The notes: generated by a model not told the origin, from the sequence alone. 64,000 nucleotides of DNA from Vombatus ursinus (GCF_900497805.2 NW_020954599.1:43525259-43589258), one strand, 5' to 3'. Positions 46,223 through 58,975 are shown, counted from the first letter of the stretch. A program made the numbers and translations.

Positions 46223-48710
46223 TTTTTAGCGCAATGTTTCTTTCTTTTATTAAGTCCGGCAATTTCACCATATTTCGCAACATTTTCAACATGTAAAAAA
46301 GTCAAATGGTAACTAGTAGTACATTATTGTTATTTTATATAATTAGGAACAGCAAGTTCATATTTAAGATTCTACAAAGCTAGCAAAAAAAAATAAAGAT
46401 GCCTGGCTTTTGAACATACTGTATCATGAAAACCAAACAAAAAAAATCAATATAATTCATTCATTTTTTTCTTACAAAATTACAGCCAAGCAGTATAGAA
46501 GAAGAATGTTAATAATGAAGATACCATATATATTGCTGTGACATATAGATCTTAGACACTTAAAATGTTACATCTTGTACCCTGAAACACCATGTGTCAA
46601 GAACCAAGCCAAGTTAATTTAAGCTCATCATTCAGGTTTGAAAAAAATGATTTGGAAACTTGCTTATTATATTTAACACATTCAATTAAAAGGCTTTCTA
46701 CTAATCCAAGACAATGGACTTCACTACTCATTTAAAGAGTTGTCTTCTCTGTTGGCAGTATAAAAATTTTGTCCAATATTAAAATTCTGGTGAAGCGCAA
46801 AGTTTAAGGTATTTTCTAGTGTATGCACACATTTCTTACAAGGGTGTTGAGGAGGTATGGGTGCAATGACTTAGTTTTCACACTAAGTTTCTGCTGAGCT
46901 TTTGTCAAAACAAATAGCTCAAATATAAGGCAAGTAAAAAGCACCCTCACTGCACTCTGATGAGTTCCCACTTGGCCATCTTTTCTGGGTAAACTTCAAG
47001 AATATAATCTTAAGTAAAAACTCTCTAAATTATTTTGTACATTTATAGAGCTTAGGCTGAAAAGACATGTAAACATGACCTAACAATGGTACTTTTACTA
47101 GTTCAGAATCCTCTCAAACAATGCCAAATGACTTTGGGGGGCTCACCATAAGATCTTAATTTCAATGTTAATCTTCATTTAAAAATCTCCTTTTTGTGCT
47201 ATTCTAGCAACTACAATTAGCATAAAGAACATTGTATTTACTTAAATTATTAAATTGTAAATTTTTGTGTATACCACGTAGCAACTTAAGTCTCCATTAC
47301 ATACTCGTACTTCTGTTTTGGGGCACTTGATTGAAGAGGAATTCATTTCTATAGGATCACACCTTGCTGAAACATTCCTTAGTATTGGTCCACACTTGAA
47401 TTCCCTTTTTGCACATACTAATTTGCATAGCTGTATAGCTTATGAGATTCTCCTTTAAATCATGGTTCTTTTGCTCTTTGAAGCATTCAATATCTGCCGA
47501 GGCACTTTGACAAATTCTCTGCCTTCCAGATTTTTAGACTTCAGTTGTTCTTCTTCATTTATTTGTTCATCTAGCACCTTTATTCTGGCTTCTCTTTGCT
47601 CTGAAGTTTCTTGACCAAAAAGCTTACTAGTCATTCCTTTCAAGGAGAATATCCTCACAGTCCCTGTTGCGAGTTCTTCACACTGTTGCTCTTTGGACAT
47701 CAGATCCTGAGCAGCTATCTCCAAGTCATACTGCATTAGTTCATGTTTCCTACAAACTTCTCTTAATGCTTCTGCATAGAAAAAGTATTCCTTCAGCTTA
47801 TCTGCATAATGCTCCTCTTCTAAAATATCATCAATAGAGGCTGCATATTCATCCATATGATGTTCTGCACTCTGTAGTCAACCCCCCATTTCTTTTTCTA
47901 TGGCACTCCATTCACTGAAAACTCTGCCATAATTTCCATGAACTTTATAGACACCATAGAGTCAGTCTGCCACTCTGGCTCTGACTCAAAGAAGGTGTGA
48001 GATGACAGATTGTAGTTCATTACCATAGTGTTTTAGCTCAGTAAATCTCTTGTCTGGGTTTTTCACTCAGAATGTTGCATTAAGAGCATTTAACCTGGAG
48101 TCTGCCTTTAGCTGGAACACTGTTTCATTCACCGTCTCCTTCCAGTTATTTTCCTGTGTTAAAAACAAATAGATTTTGTGTTCAGAAAGGACAGAATGTG
48201 AAGTCACTCTTAAAAGAAAAATTTCCAAACCAATTCTTCATCTTTCCAAAAAATCAGGATCCATGTTGTCTGCAAAAAGTTTGTGCCAAATGAATTCTGC
48301 TCTCTTTTCTGGAAAAGGTGGGACAACAATATGTGGATAGTAAACTAGCAAATAGTTTCTCAATAATTCAAATTCCCTATACTGTCTCCAAAGAGAATCT
48401 ATAATAATACTCTGGCCATCACTTGGTTCAACTGATCTTGTCTCAATGAGGTAAGCTGTGTAAGTTTCTTGCATGTTCATGGCATTTCTTCCACTCCTTT
48501 TTTCTGCTTCTAAAACAATAATTTCAATTTTTTTTCCTACCAAAACATACCTTCTGTCATCATGAAGTCCTGAGAGTCATGAGGAGGCCCTTGGCCCCGC
48601 ATCCTATCCAGGCTACTTCCTCAATCTCAGCTGTCACCGGGTCAGTGTCCAGGCTCCCCAGGGACTCAGCCAGAAGCCCCAACAGTAGGTTGGGTGCTCC
48701 CTCTTCCATC
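46223..48710 (-). pseudogene. SNX4: Processed pseudogene of sorting nexin 4
   Basis: SNX4 is a PX-BAR protein that binds PI3P on early endosomes and recycles cargo such as transferrin receptor. The coding span is 48709 (MEEGAPNLLLGLL) to the TGA at 47357-47359, 1353 bases, matching a 450-residue parent without introns. The PX part (48238-48543) reads KKIEIIVLEAEKRSGRNAMN, QETYTAYLIETRSVE and YYPHIVVPPFPEKRAEF. The BAR part (47455-47856) reads SIDDILEEEHYADKLKEYFF, CRKHELMQYDLEIAAQDL, FGQETSEQREARIKVLDEQI and NLEGREFVKV. The end reads QISMCKKGIQVWTN. At least two frameshifts and several stops break it. A 3'UTR of about 1.1 kb and a short A tail (T run 46220-46227) follow. CCTCATTT at 46215-46222 and 48711-48718 is the TSD, in L1 X. 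Confidence 0.96.
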
Positions 48711-49187
48711 CCTCATTTCTAAAACATGTGGAGATTTGAATAAAATTTATAAGAATACAAGTCATTACCCAATTGATAAATGGTCAAAGAATAAGAATAC
48801 AGAGTTTTCAGAGGAAGAAATTAAAGCTTACCATAGTCACATGGAAAAATGCTCTAAATTATTATTGATTAGAGAAATGCAAATTAAAACAACTCTGAGA
48901 TACCACCTCACAACTCTCAGATTGGCTAATATGACAGCAAAGGGAAATGATAAGTGTTGGAGAAGATTTGGGAAAATTGGTACACTATTGCATTGTTGGT
49001 GGAATTCTGAACTCATCTAATCATTCTGGGAAGCAATTTGGAACTATGACCAAAAGGCTATACCATTTTATCCAGAAATACCACTACTAGTTCTATATAT
49101 TAAAGAGCTAATAAAAAAAAGAAAAGGACCACATGTACAAAAATATTTATAGCAGCATTTTTTGGTGGAAAAGAATTGGAAATTAAA
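48711..49187 (+). mobile_element. Host L1 X, segment 4 (ORF2 end)
   Basis: Resumes with CCTCATTTCTAAAACATGTG and encodes KMWRFE-, NLRNTSHYPIDKWSK- and HMEKCSKLLLIREMQIKTTLRYHL-type ORF2 C-terminal sequence. It stops at GAATTGGAAATTA, before the true 3' end. No A tail is seen here. Confidence 0.85.
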
Positions 49188-49587
49188 AGGACAAATAGGA
49201 GGAATAGGATGGAGGGAAATACATGGTTAGTAATCATAACTGTGAATGTAAATGGAATGAACTTTCCCATAAAATGGAAATGGATAGCAGAGTCGATCAA
49301 AAACCAGAATCCTACAATATGTTGTTTACAAGAAACACATTTGAAGCAGAGGGCTGCACACAGAGTAAAGGTAAGGGTCTAGAGGAGAATCTATTTGCTT
49401 CAGCTGAAGTAAAAAATTAGTTAATTAATTAATTATTGATAAATAGGCAATTAAATAAATAAATAGCAATCCTGCTCTCAAATAAAGTAAAAGCAAAAAT
49501 AGACAATTAAAAGAAATGAGGAAATGAAACTATATCTTCCTCAAAGGTACCACAGACAATGAAGTAATATCAATACTAAACCTCTCT
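49188..49587 (+). mobile_element. L1 fragment: end of spacer and ORF2 endonuclease start
   Basis: GGATGGAGGGAAATACATGG, then AACTGTGAATGTAAATGGAA (VNVNGMN) and CLQETHLKQ. It breaks at CAATGAAGTAATATCAATAC, 49587, next to a new L1 5' end. It is out of order with the sequence on its left, so it is a separate or rearranged copy. Confidence 0.8.
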
Positions 49588-52500
49588 GGGGTGGAGCCAA
49601 GATGGCTAAGTAAAGGCAGGGACACACCTGAGTTCTTCCCAAACCCCTGCAGATATCTTTAGAAATGACTCTAAACAAATTCAAGAGCAGCAGAATCCAC
49701 AAAAAGAGGAAGTGAAACAAATTCCCAGCCCAAGATAATTTGGAAGATCAGCAGGAAAGGTCTGTATGACCAGGGTGAGAGAGGATCTTAGTCTAGTGCA
49801 GGCTGCATTCAGACTGGTCTCCAGCAAACCCAGAGCAGTCCTTGGATGACTGAATCAGTGGCCACAGTGGCAATTTCCAGACCTGTCAGCCCACAGACTC
49901 CAAAGACAACTTAGAAGGTCAGCAGGAAAGGTCTGTCACACCTGAGAGTGAAGCACAGTCTGGTGTAGGCCACACCAGCACAGGCTCAGCCATCTAGGGG
50001 CAGGTCTTGGGAGTGACTGAATGCTTCTGGAGCTTTCAGTCCACAGATGGTAAGGGGATCAAACAACTGGTCAGAAGGAGATTACAAGGATCTTTTTTCT
50101 GGCATTGATGAAAGGCTGTGTTGCTTTGCCCATGCTTGGATTCATGTCACAGTCCTGAATACAGTTCCAGGGCAAGGAAGAGCACTAGGAAAGTAAAGCT
50201 TGTGGCCACAGTGGAAGGCAAACCCTCCTCATAGTTCCAGGGCAGAAAATAGTGCTTGTGATTGGTCACGGAACAAAGCACAAGAAAGGAATATATCTTT
50301 TTTCTCAGCAGCACATGGCACCTACACAAAAACTGAACATATAATAGAGCAAAAAAAAACCACCTCAAAATCAAGTGTAAAAAGTCAGAAATAGTAAATT
50401 AATTATTTTCAGATCATAATATAATTACTTTCAATGAAGGTAGTGGAAATATAGATTAAAAACTAATTGGAAACTAAACAATACAATTTTAAAGAATAAA
50501 TGTGTCAAAGAACAAATCAGAGAAATAATCAATAATTTCATTAAAGAGAATGATAACAATGAGATAACATACCAAAATTTACAGAATGCAGTTAAAGCAG
50601 TGCTTAGGAGAAAATTTAATTCTCTGAATTCCTGCATCAACAAAGTGAAAAAAGGAACAATATACTGAATTGGGAATGCAACTAAAAAATAGAAAAAAGA
50701 ACAAAATTTAACATCCCCAATTGAGCACCAAATTGAAAATGCTGAAAATCAAATCTGAGATTATTAAGATTCAAAATAAAAACTTGCACTAATAAAAAAA
50801 TCTAGGAGCTGGTTTTATGGGGGGAAAAACAATATGATAGATAAGTCATTGGTTAATTTGATTAAAAAAGAGAAAGACAAAAACCAAATTATCCAGTATC
50901 AAAAATGAAAAGGGTGACATCATCACCAATGAAGAAGAAATCAAAGCAATCATTAGGAAATATTTCACCCTCTTATATAACAATAAATCTTATTATCTGA
51001 GCAAAATGGGTGCATATTTAATACACACTATATATATATATACACATATATATATGAATTACCTAGACTAACATATCTGAAAATAGAATGCTTAAATAAC
51101 CCTATCTTAGAAAAAGAAATTGAACAAGCTATTATTGAACTCCCCAGGAAAAACTCCCCAGGACCAGATGGGTTCACAAGTGAATTCTACAAAACATTTA
51201 AAAAACAATTAATTCCAATACTACATAAACTCTTTAGAAAAATAGGCAAGAAGGAGTCCTACCAAACTCCTTTTATGACACAAATATGGTTCTGATACAA
51301 AAACTAGGAAGAGCTGAAACAGAAAAAGAAAATTTAGACCAACTCCCCTAATCAAAATTGATGGAAAATTTTTGAACAAAATACTAGCAAAGTGATTTCA
51401 GCAATATATGAAAAGGATTATACACTATGACCAGGTGGACCATGAATGCAATTTGGTTCAATATTAAGAAAACTATTAATATGATTGATCATATCAATAA
51501 CAAAATCAACAGAAATCAAATGATAATTTCAATAGATACTGAAAAACTTTTGACAAATACAGCAAAAATTCCCATTAAAAACACTAGAGAGCATAGGAAT
51601 AAAAAGAGTGTTCCTTAAAATGATAAACAGTATCTGTCTAAAACCATTAGCAAACATTATCTTCAATGGGGATAAACTAGAAGCCTTCCCAATAAGATCA
51701 GGCATGAAGCAAGGATACCCATTATCCCCGCTATTATTCAATATTGTACTAGAAATGTTAGATATAGAAATAAGAGAAGAAAAAGAAATTGAAGGAATTA
51801 GAATGGGCAATGAGGAAACACAACTACCACTCTTTGCAAATGATATGATGGTATGCTTAGAGAACCCTAGAGCATAAACTAAAAAGTTACTTAAAACAAT
51901 TAACAACTTAAAAAGAAATTTGCAGGATATAAGATAAACCCACACAAATTGTCAGTCTTTCTTTAAATGATCAATAAAACCCACCAGCAAGAGATACAAA
52001 GAGAAATTCCATTTAAAATAACTGTAAACAATATAAAATACTTAGGAGTCCACATTCTGAGATAAATACAGGAACCATATGAACACAACTACAAAACACT
52101 TTTCACACAAATAAAATCAAATATAAACAATTGGAAAAAATATCAATTGTTCATAGATAAGCCCAAGTCAATTCTGCCCAAACTAATTTGCTTATTCAGT
52201 GCTGTATCAATCAAATTACCAAAAAATATTTTCTAGAGTTAGAAAAAATTCATCAAAATTCATCTGAAAGAGCAAAAGGTCAAGAATATTAAGGGAATTA
52301 ATGGGAAAAAAATACAAAGTAAAGTGATGTAGCAATACCAGATCTCAAACTATATTACAAAGCTATTATCATCAAAACTATCTGATACTGGCTAAGAAAT
52401 AAAGTGGTGGATCAGTGAAATAGATTACATACAAAAGACACAATAGTAAATGACCATAGTAATCTTGTGTTTGATAAACTCAAAGACCCCAGCCTTTGCA

Positions 52501-53905
52501 ATAAGAACTCACCATTTGACAAAACTTGCTGGGAAAACAGTAAGAAACAAAGTAGGTACAGACCAACATCTCACACAGTATATTCCAAGATAAGATCAAA
52601 ATGGGTGCATGATTTAGATATAAAAGGTGACACCATAAGAAAATTAGAAGAACAAGGAATAGTCTACCTGTCAAATCTATGGGGAGGGGAAGAATTCATG
52701 ACCAAAAAGAGATAGAAAGCATTACAAAATGTAAAATACATATTTTTGATCATATTAAATTGAAAAGCTTTTGTACTAACAAAACCAATTCAACCAAGAT
52801 TAGAAGGAAAGCAGAAAGCTAGGAAGCAATCTTTATAGCAAGTGTCTCTGATAAAGGCCTCATTTCTCAAATATATAGAGAACTGAATCAAATTTATGAG
52901 AATACAAGCCATTCTCCAACTGATAAATGGTCAAAGGATATGAAGAGACAGTTTTCAGATGAAGAAATCAAGGCTATCTATAGACATATGAAGAAATGCT
53001 CCAATTCCCTTGTGATTGGAGAAATACAAATTAAAACAAATCTGAGGTACTATCTCCCACCTGTCAGATTGAGTAATATGACAAAAAAGGAAAATAATAG
53101 ATGTGGGAGAGGATGTGAGAAAAATTGGGACACTGTTGGTGGAGTTGAGAACTGATCCAACCATTCTAGAGAGCCATTTGGAACTGTGCCCAAGAGGCTA
53201 CCAAACTGTGCATAACCTTTGATACAGCAATACCACTTCTAAGTCTGAATCCCAAAGAGGTCACAAAAACAAGGAAAGGGACCTACACGTGCAAAAATAT
53301 TTATAGCAGCCCTATTCATGGTGTCAACATATTGAAAATTTCCATCCATTGGGGAATGACTGAACAAGTTGTGGTAAATGAATATAATGGAATACTATTG
53401 TGGTATAAGAAATGATAAGCAGGGAGATTTTAGAAAATCCTAGACAGACTTGTAGGAACTGATGCAAAGTGAAATGTGCAAAACCAGGAAAACATTGTAC
53501 ACAATTTCAGTAACATGTAATGATGATCAGCTATGAATGACTCAGCTTTTCTCAGCAACACAATGATCCAAGACAAGCACAAAGTATTCACAAAGCAAAA
53601 TGCTATCCATATCCAGATAAAGAACTGATGGACTCTGAATGTAGATCGAATCATATTTTTCCCACTTACTTAATTCTTTGTCATTTTTATGTGTTTTTTC
53701 TTTCACAACTATAACTAATATGGAAATTTTTTTATGTGATAGCACATGTATAGATTATATCAAGCTTACTACCAATTTTAGAAGAAGGGAGGGGAAGGAG
53801 GCAGAGAAATTTGGAACTCAAAATCTTGTAAAAATGAATGCTAATTTTTTTGTCTTGACATGTAATTTAGGGAAAAATTAAATAGTATTGGAAAAAAAAA
53901 TGCTT
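49588..53905 (+). mobile_element. L1 Z, 5'UTR joined to ORF2, with 3' end
   Basis: The 5'UTR starts CTGGGGTGGAGCCAAGATGG and is of the subfamily seen at 5930 and 61927. Near 50295 it joins the endonuclease end (TTCTCAGCAGCACATGGCAC), so ORF1 and most of the endonuclease are missing. The RT reads NIVLEML, with FAND (codons 51833-51844) in place of FADD at 51608-51877. The C-terminal region and 3'UTR run to an A-rich end near 53900. Many stops. No convincing TSD was found. Confidence 0.85.
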
Positions 53906-54689
53906 AAGACTTAGAAATCATACTCTGGGGATACAAACTCTTTGTATGCTCTGCAGAGAGTTATTTTCCAGAGCTTCGCTGAATGGAATTTCAGGTCTTG
54001 TGATATACAAGTACAATGTAAGTCTCCTCTCACCTAGAAAGAAAGGATCATGAAGGTTTGGGACAGATATGTTCGGTGAAGGGAGATTTGATTAATCAAT
54101 TTATTTTTTTTACCAGCAAGATATTATGGTATGCATAACATGAATATACAGAAAGAATGAGACAAAATGAGGGAATGGAAGAGAAAAGGAAGTTACACGA
54201 ATAAAGATGGAGACAGAGTTGAATGAAAGCAAAGAGACAGACAGACAGACACAGAGGTCAAAACAAGCAGCCCAGAAGGTATTTTGAATAGAGACAAAAA
54301 GCAAGTGCTGAGATAGCTTTAGTGTTCCCTAATCAAAGCATTCTGAAAAGCTATTAGAAACTATTCACCAGAAGTCACTTAAATGTTTATTGCTTAAAAA
54401 TCCATCTTCTCGCCTTTCCCTGACTTCACCTTGAGAAAAAGAAAAAAAAATCCCCTGTTACAAACCTGTATATTCAAGCAAAACAAATTTCTGCATTGGC
54501 CATATCACCCATAACATACACACACACATATATAATAGGTAACATAAATATTATGCTTGTGTGTACTGTTCATGAAGCACTCTGAGTCCTTGCCTCTTTA
54601 TCTTAAGGTAGGTAACATGTTTCATTATAAATCATGTGGAATTTTGATTGGTCATTGCATTAATCAGAATTCTAAGTTGTTCAAATCTG
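53906..54689. other. Gene-free stretch with short (GACA)n
   Basis: (GACA)n lies at 54236-54250 and a CA tract near 54520-54530. No gene or element is recognised. Confidence 0.5.
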
Positions 54690-56565
54690 TCTTTATAATA
54701 TTGCTATCAATATAAATTGTTGTATTCACTTAATTCTGTATCAGCTCATGCAACTCTTACCAAGTTTTTCTGAAACATTTATTATTTATTTCTTACAGCA
54801 CAATGGTAATATGTCATCACAAAAAAGTTACTATAAATATTTAGGATATACCCTTAGAATATATTCTTCATAGTATTAATTCCTTTATTGATCTACATTC
54901 CCTCTAATTCTTTCTTTTCTCTTTTTTTCCTTTCCCCTGTTGAGTGAAATGTTTCAGTTTCCAACTGTGTATGTGTATTCTTCTCACCTTTCATTTCAGA
55001 TATGCATGAAGTTCATGTCTCTCCTCTATTCCTTCCTCCTTGTTTGTATAGACTTCTATGTGCACACCCCTATTATGTGAGATAATTCTTTCTAACCTTC
55101 CTTTCCCTTCCTTCACCTCTTAGTGTAATTAATTTTTCCTTATTTTTCCATTCTTTTAACACCATCAAGATGTTAGGAGCCACTACAAAGCCCTCTGTCT
55201 AATTAAACTTCATCTATGACCCTTGGCAATGAAATGGTTCAGAGGGGACACATACATTGCCTCCTCATAATAGGATGTAAAAAAGTTTATTCTTATTTAA
55301 TCCCTTATGATTGATCCTCATTTGCTTTTTAATGGTTGTTTTGAATACTTTTTACACTTCAAAGTTTCTCTGCAGCTATAGTCCTTTCATCAAGAATGCT
55401 TGGAAATTCTCTATTTCATTAAAGATCTGTTTTTTCCCTTTTAGGATTATATTTGCTTTTCTCGTGTAATTAATTTACAGGTGTAAACCTATATTCTTTG
55501 AATTCTGAAATAATGTATTCTAAACTCTGCAGTCTTCTAGGGTGGTGACCATTAATTCTTGTGTGAACCTGACTATGACACATAGGTTCCTGGATTCCTT
55601 CTTTGCAGCTGTTTATAGTTATTTTCTATCTGCAAATCCTAGATTTGTGCTAGTTTTTATTTTATTTGTGCTAGTTACTTTCAGGAGGTGACAGCTAGAA
55701 TATTTCTGTTTCCACTTTTCTCTATGGTTCTAATATATTGAGACAGTTTTATGATGTCCTGAAATCAGATGCCTTGGTCCTTTTTTTGCCATGGCTTTCA
55801 GATTGTCCAATGATTCTTAAACTATATCTCCCTGAACTATTATTTTTTGCTACCTTACATTCTCTTCTATTTATTTTTAGTTTCGGGGCCTTGTTTTAAT
55901 ATTTCTTGATATCCCAAGGGATCATTTGCTTCTATTTGGTCCATTCTAATTTTCAAAATTTGTTGCTTTGGCAAGATTTTTGTTTACTTTTTGTGTCATT
56001 GATCCCATTTACAATTCTTCAATAGCTTTCATTTCTTTTCTATTTTTACTAGAGAGCTCACATTTCATTTATGGAAAAAAATATTTTAAACTCCTTTTTT
56101 CTTGTTTAACTTTTCTTACAGCTCTTCCAAAAATCCTAGTTGAATTTGTGCCCAAGCTATGCTTTTTTTTTTGAGGCTTTCCTAGTAGATGCTTTAGAGT
56201 CATTCTTTTCTTCTGGGTTTGGTTTGGAACATCCTTCTCACTATAATATTTTTTTATTGTGGGATCCTTTATTTGTTTGCTCATTCTTTCAGGGTACTTC
56301 CTTTTTTTGAAACTTTGTGTTAAGGCCAGGCTCTGCACATTTCTGAAGGGAATGTTTGGGCTGGTTGGTCCTGTTACTACTTTCTTAGGTTACTAAGTGT
56401 TTTGTTATTCCAGGATCAATCAGACATCTCAGACAGGTGACTTATAAGCTTTCAGTGCTCCCAAAGTGGTCTGATCCAGGACAAATTATAATCACTACCC
56501 ATGCTGGTCAGAGCTTCTGGAAGTTCCTGACTTGATTTTGGGTCTGTGCAAACCCTTTGAATTTG
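54690..56565 (-). mobile_element. Old L1/HAL1-like element without ORF2
   Basis: On the minus strand, right to left: a 5'UTR-like part (56565-56340), ORF1-like sequence (56340-55380; plus-strand TTTCAGATTGTCCAATGATTC matches the DNLKI region of ORF1), spacer (about 55340-54900), then ORF2-end/3'UTR sequence (54890-54690; plus-strand TTTCTTACAGCACAATGGTA). Endonuclease and RT are absent. Strongly decayed, so older than the other L1 copies. Confidence 0.65.
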
Positions 56566-56574
56566 TTATAACAT

Positions 56575-57050
56575 TCATTGGTTTGTACCCCAAGAGTTCA
56601 AAGAATGAGGAAAAGGTTCCATATGTACTGTTGTATAGTAGTTGTTTTTGTAGCATAAAGGAACTGGAAATTAAAAAGGTACTCATTAAATGGAGAATGG
56701 CTGAACTAATTACGTTATATGACCAAAGTTGAATAGTATTACACTTTAGACTTGATGAAAGAGATGATATCAGAGCAACCTGTATTAACTAATTCAGAGT
56801 GAAGTGAATAGAACCAGGAGAACAATTTCTATCATAAGAATAAAATTGTAAGGACAAAGCACTCTGAAAGACTTAAAAACTCTGATCAATTCTGTGATCA
56901 AATGAAATTCCAGAAAATTAGTGATGAGTGTGCTACCAATAGTGTGCTAGAATTGGCTCATACTAGATTGTTAGAACCAGTTGTTAAATTTTCATTATGA
57001 TCATTGAAACCTCAGAAATTGACAAATGTTACAAATCAAAGCTTGATTTG
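56575..57050 (+). mobile_element. Old L1 3' fragment, plus strand
   Basis: AAGGAACTGGAAATTAAAAA, TGGAGAATGGCTGAACTAAT, GAGTGAAGTGAATAGAACCA and GGAGAACAATTTCTATCATA follow the region downstream of the L1 RT. Its orientation is opposite to the element at its left. Confidence 0.65.
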
Positions 57051-57340
57051 TTGTTTTATTGATTTTCTAGATTAAAGAAAGTGCAGGAGAAAATGTTAAT
57101 AATACATGTTAAACTTAAAAGTGTGTTGTGTGCACATTTTTTTAGAGAGCTAGTTATTAAACATTTACCAGTACAAGCCTGCAAAGCTTCCCACATTCTG
57201 ACAGTGATATGATAGATTCAAGAAGAAAAATGAGATATGCATTTTTGATCAAGGCCACTGTGGGAATATATACATATATATAATTTGTTACAAGGGTAAT
57301 CTATGCCACAGTTCTTCAAATACATATTATAGTCTGATGT
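57051..57340. other. Gene-free AT-rich stretch
   Basis: No element recognised; a short TATACATATATA tract lies near 57270. Confidence 0.5.
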
Positions 57341-57445
57341 TAAAAAGCTAAGTTGTAAATTCCTTGGAGGCAAGAACCATGTATCATTTACCTTTTGAGC
57401 ATAGTAAGTGCTTAATGTGTTTGTTGAATGAATAAGGAAAATAAT
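57341..57445 (+). mobile_element. L2 LINE 3' end
   Basis: TTGTAAATTCCTTGGAGGCA, AGAACCATGTATCATTTACC, CATAGTAAGTGCTTAATGTG and TTTGTTGAATGAATAAG. Confidence 0.85.
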
Positions 57446-57895
57446 ACATCAGGTTCTTGTTATTAAGTAAGCTATAGGAATATGAAAATATATCACAGTT
57501 AAGTATCAGAATTGTGTTCTCCCAAATACCATATACAAAACCCCTACAGTGCAGAGCCTATGTCAATGGTCAAATTTAAAACAAATTCATCCAGTAACTA
57601 TTGTTTATACTATCAATACATTTAGATTGAAAATTGTTTTATTTTCTTGAATTTCAATGGAAAATCCACTAAAAGTAGTTCATTATGCTACTAATTCAGT
57701 TATGCTGAGCCTAATTACATAGAAGGCGGTATCTATCTCCTTGGTTATAAGATTCTTATGAATCTTAACTCTGTCTCTCAATATGCAAACAACTGTTTGG
57801 CTTTTATACTCCTCCCACTTAATTTTCCAGACATTATATGCATTGCTTCCCTTCACAGTCTTTAATTCAACCAAACAAGCCTTTTTACTCTTTCT
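57446..57895. other. Gene-free stretch
   Basis: No repeat or gene recognised with confidence. The pyrimidine-rich end near 57770-57890 may be an upstream part of the L2 copy that follows. Confidence 0.45.
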
Positions 57896-58375
57896 CATGC
57901 CTGTTATTCTAACTGCTGTCTCTGCCCTTTTCTTGGAATGTACTTCCTCCTAATATCTGCTTCTTATAATCCCTATTTTCCGTCAAAACTCAGTTTATAT
58001 GTCACTTCTTATGTAAGATCTTTGCTTATCTTCTCAGTCACTAGTGAGTCCTCTTCAATATTACCTTATGTTATACACATAGACACAGATACACATATGT
58101 GTGGTTGTACACACACATTTATATATATATTGTATATACCTTGTATACATATGTATGCATACACATTTATACACATTGCATACTCACGCACACACATATA
58201 TAATACACACACACACATACACACACACACACATTTTTCCTTTGTATGAATCTTGTTTTCACAATAAAATGTAAGATTCCTGAAGGCAGGAATCATTTTT
58301 TTTGTCCTCTTATTCCCATTGCCTGGAACATAGGCCTCATTTAATACATGTTTATGATTGAATAGAGGCCTAAAA
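57896..58375 (+). mobile_element. L2 LINE 3' region with microsatellite expansion
   Basis: TGCCCTTTTCTTGGAATGTA, CAAAACTCAGTTTATATGTC and TAAGATCTTTGCTTATCTTC precede a (CA)n/(TA)n expansion at about 58075-58232. L2 then resumes with CTGAAGGCAGGAATCATTTT, CCCATTGCCTGGAACATAGG and GTTTATGATTGAATAG. Confidence 0.8.
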
Positions 58376-58794
58376 TTTGAAAATACTTTGAAGTGTTTTT
58401 TCTGTGTCAATTGATACAGTACATTTGCACATAATAAAGGTAGTAGGGTAAAAACTTTTATTTCAAAATAAAATAATAATATTTGCTTTTAATAATTTGT
58501 CTTTAAAATACATTTGCACAGATAGGATAAATAATAGTAAATTATAGTAAAATTATAAGAAAATATTCTGCTAATTGACCATTTGGTGTGCCTGGTCCTT
58601 CTATCCATCAGTGAATAATAACATTATAATGTAGTTTTATTAAATTTGATTAAATTTCCTTCCAACACTAGAATAAATCATATTCTTATTGTCTTGATTT
58701 TTTCCACCTGAATTTGAGTTTATGTTTCCACAGGTAAAGAAGGTGTTACTAGTCACCAAAGTAAAGATGATGAGCTTTTCCTTTTTAAATTAAA
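58376..58794. other. Gene-free AT-rich stretch
   Basis: AT-rich; no element, gene or RNA recognised. Confidence 0.5.
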
Positions 58795-58975
58795 GTATTG
58801 GCAATAGAAATTATGTTAGAAGTCATCTAGTCCAGCCATCTTACTTTAAAGAAAAAAAAATGAGACTGAGAGAAGTGAGATGATCAAAGTTAGTGAAAGC
58901 CACTAGATTTAAATTCAGATCTCCTGACTCCAAACACAAAGATTCTACTTCATCATGGTGTCTTTTTGATTGGCT
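58795..58975 (-). mobile_element. MIR SINE
   Basis: GAAGTCATCTAGTCCAGCCA, TGAGACTGAGAGAAGTGAGA and TCAGATCTCCTGACTCCAAA follow the MIR reverse complement closely. Confidence 0.8.

Noticed and set aside
47455-48543. SNX4 reading frames as an active gene
   Set aside because: No introns, frameshifts and stops, a short A tail and an 8-bp TSD inside an L1 show a processed pseudogene.
57938-58410. 103- and 114-codon frames on both strands
   Set aside because: Both are translations of a CA/TA microsatellite and L2 sequence.
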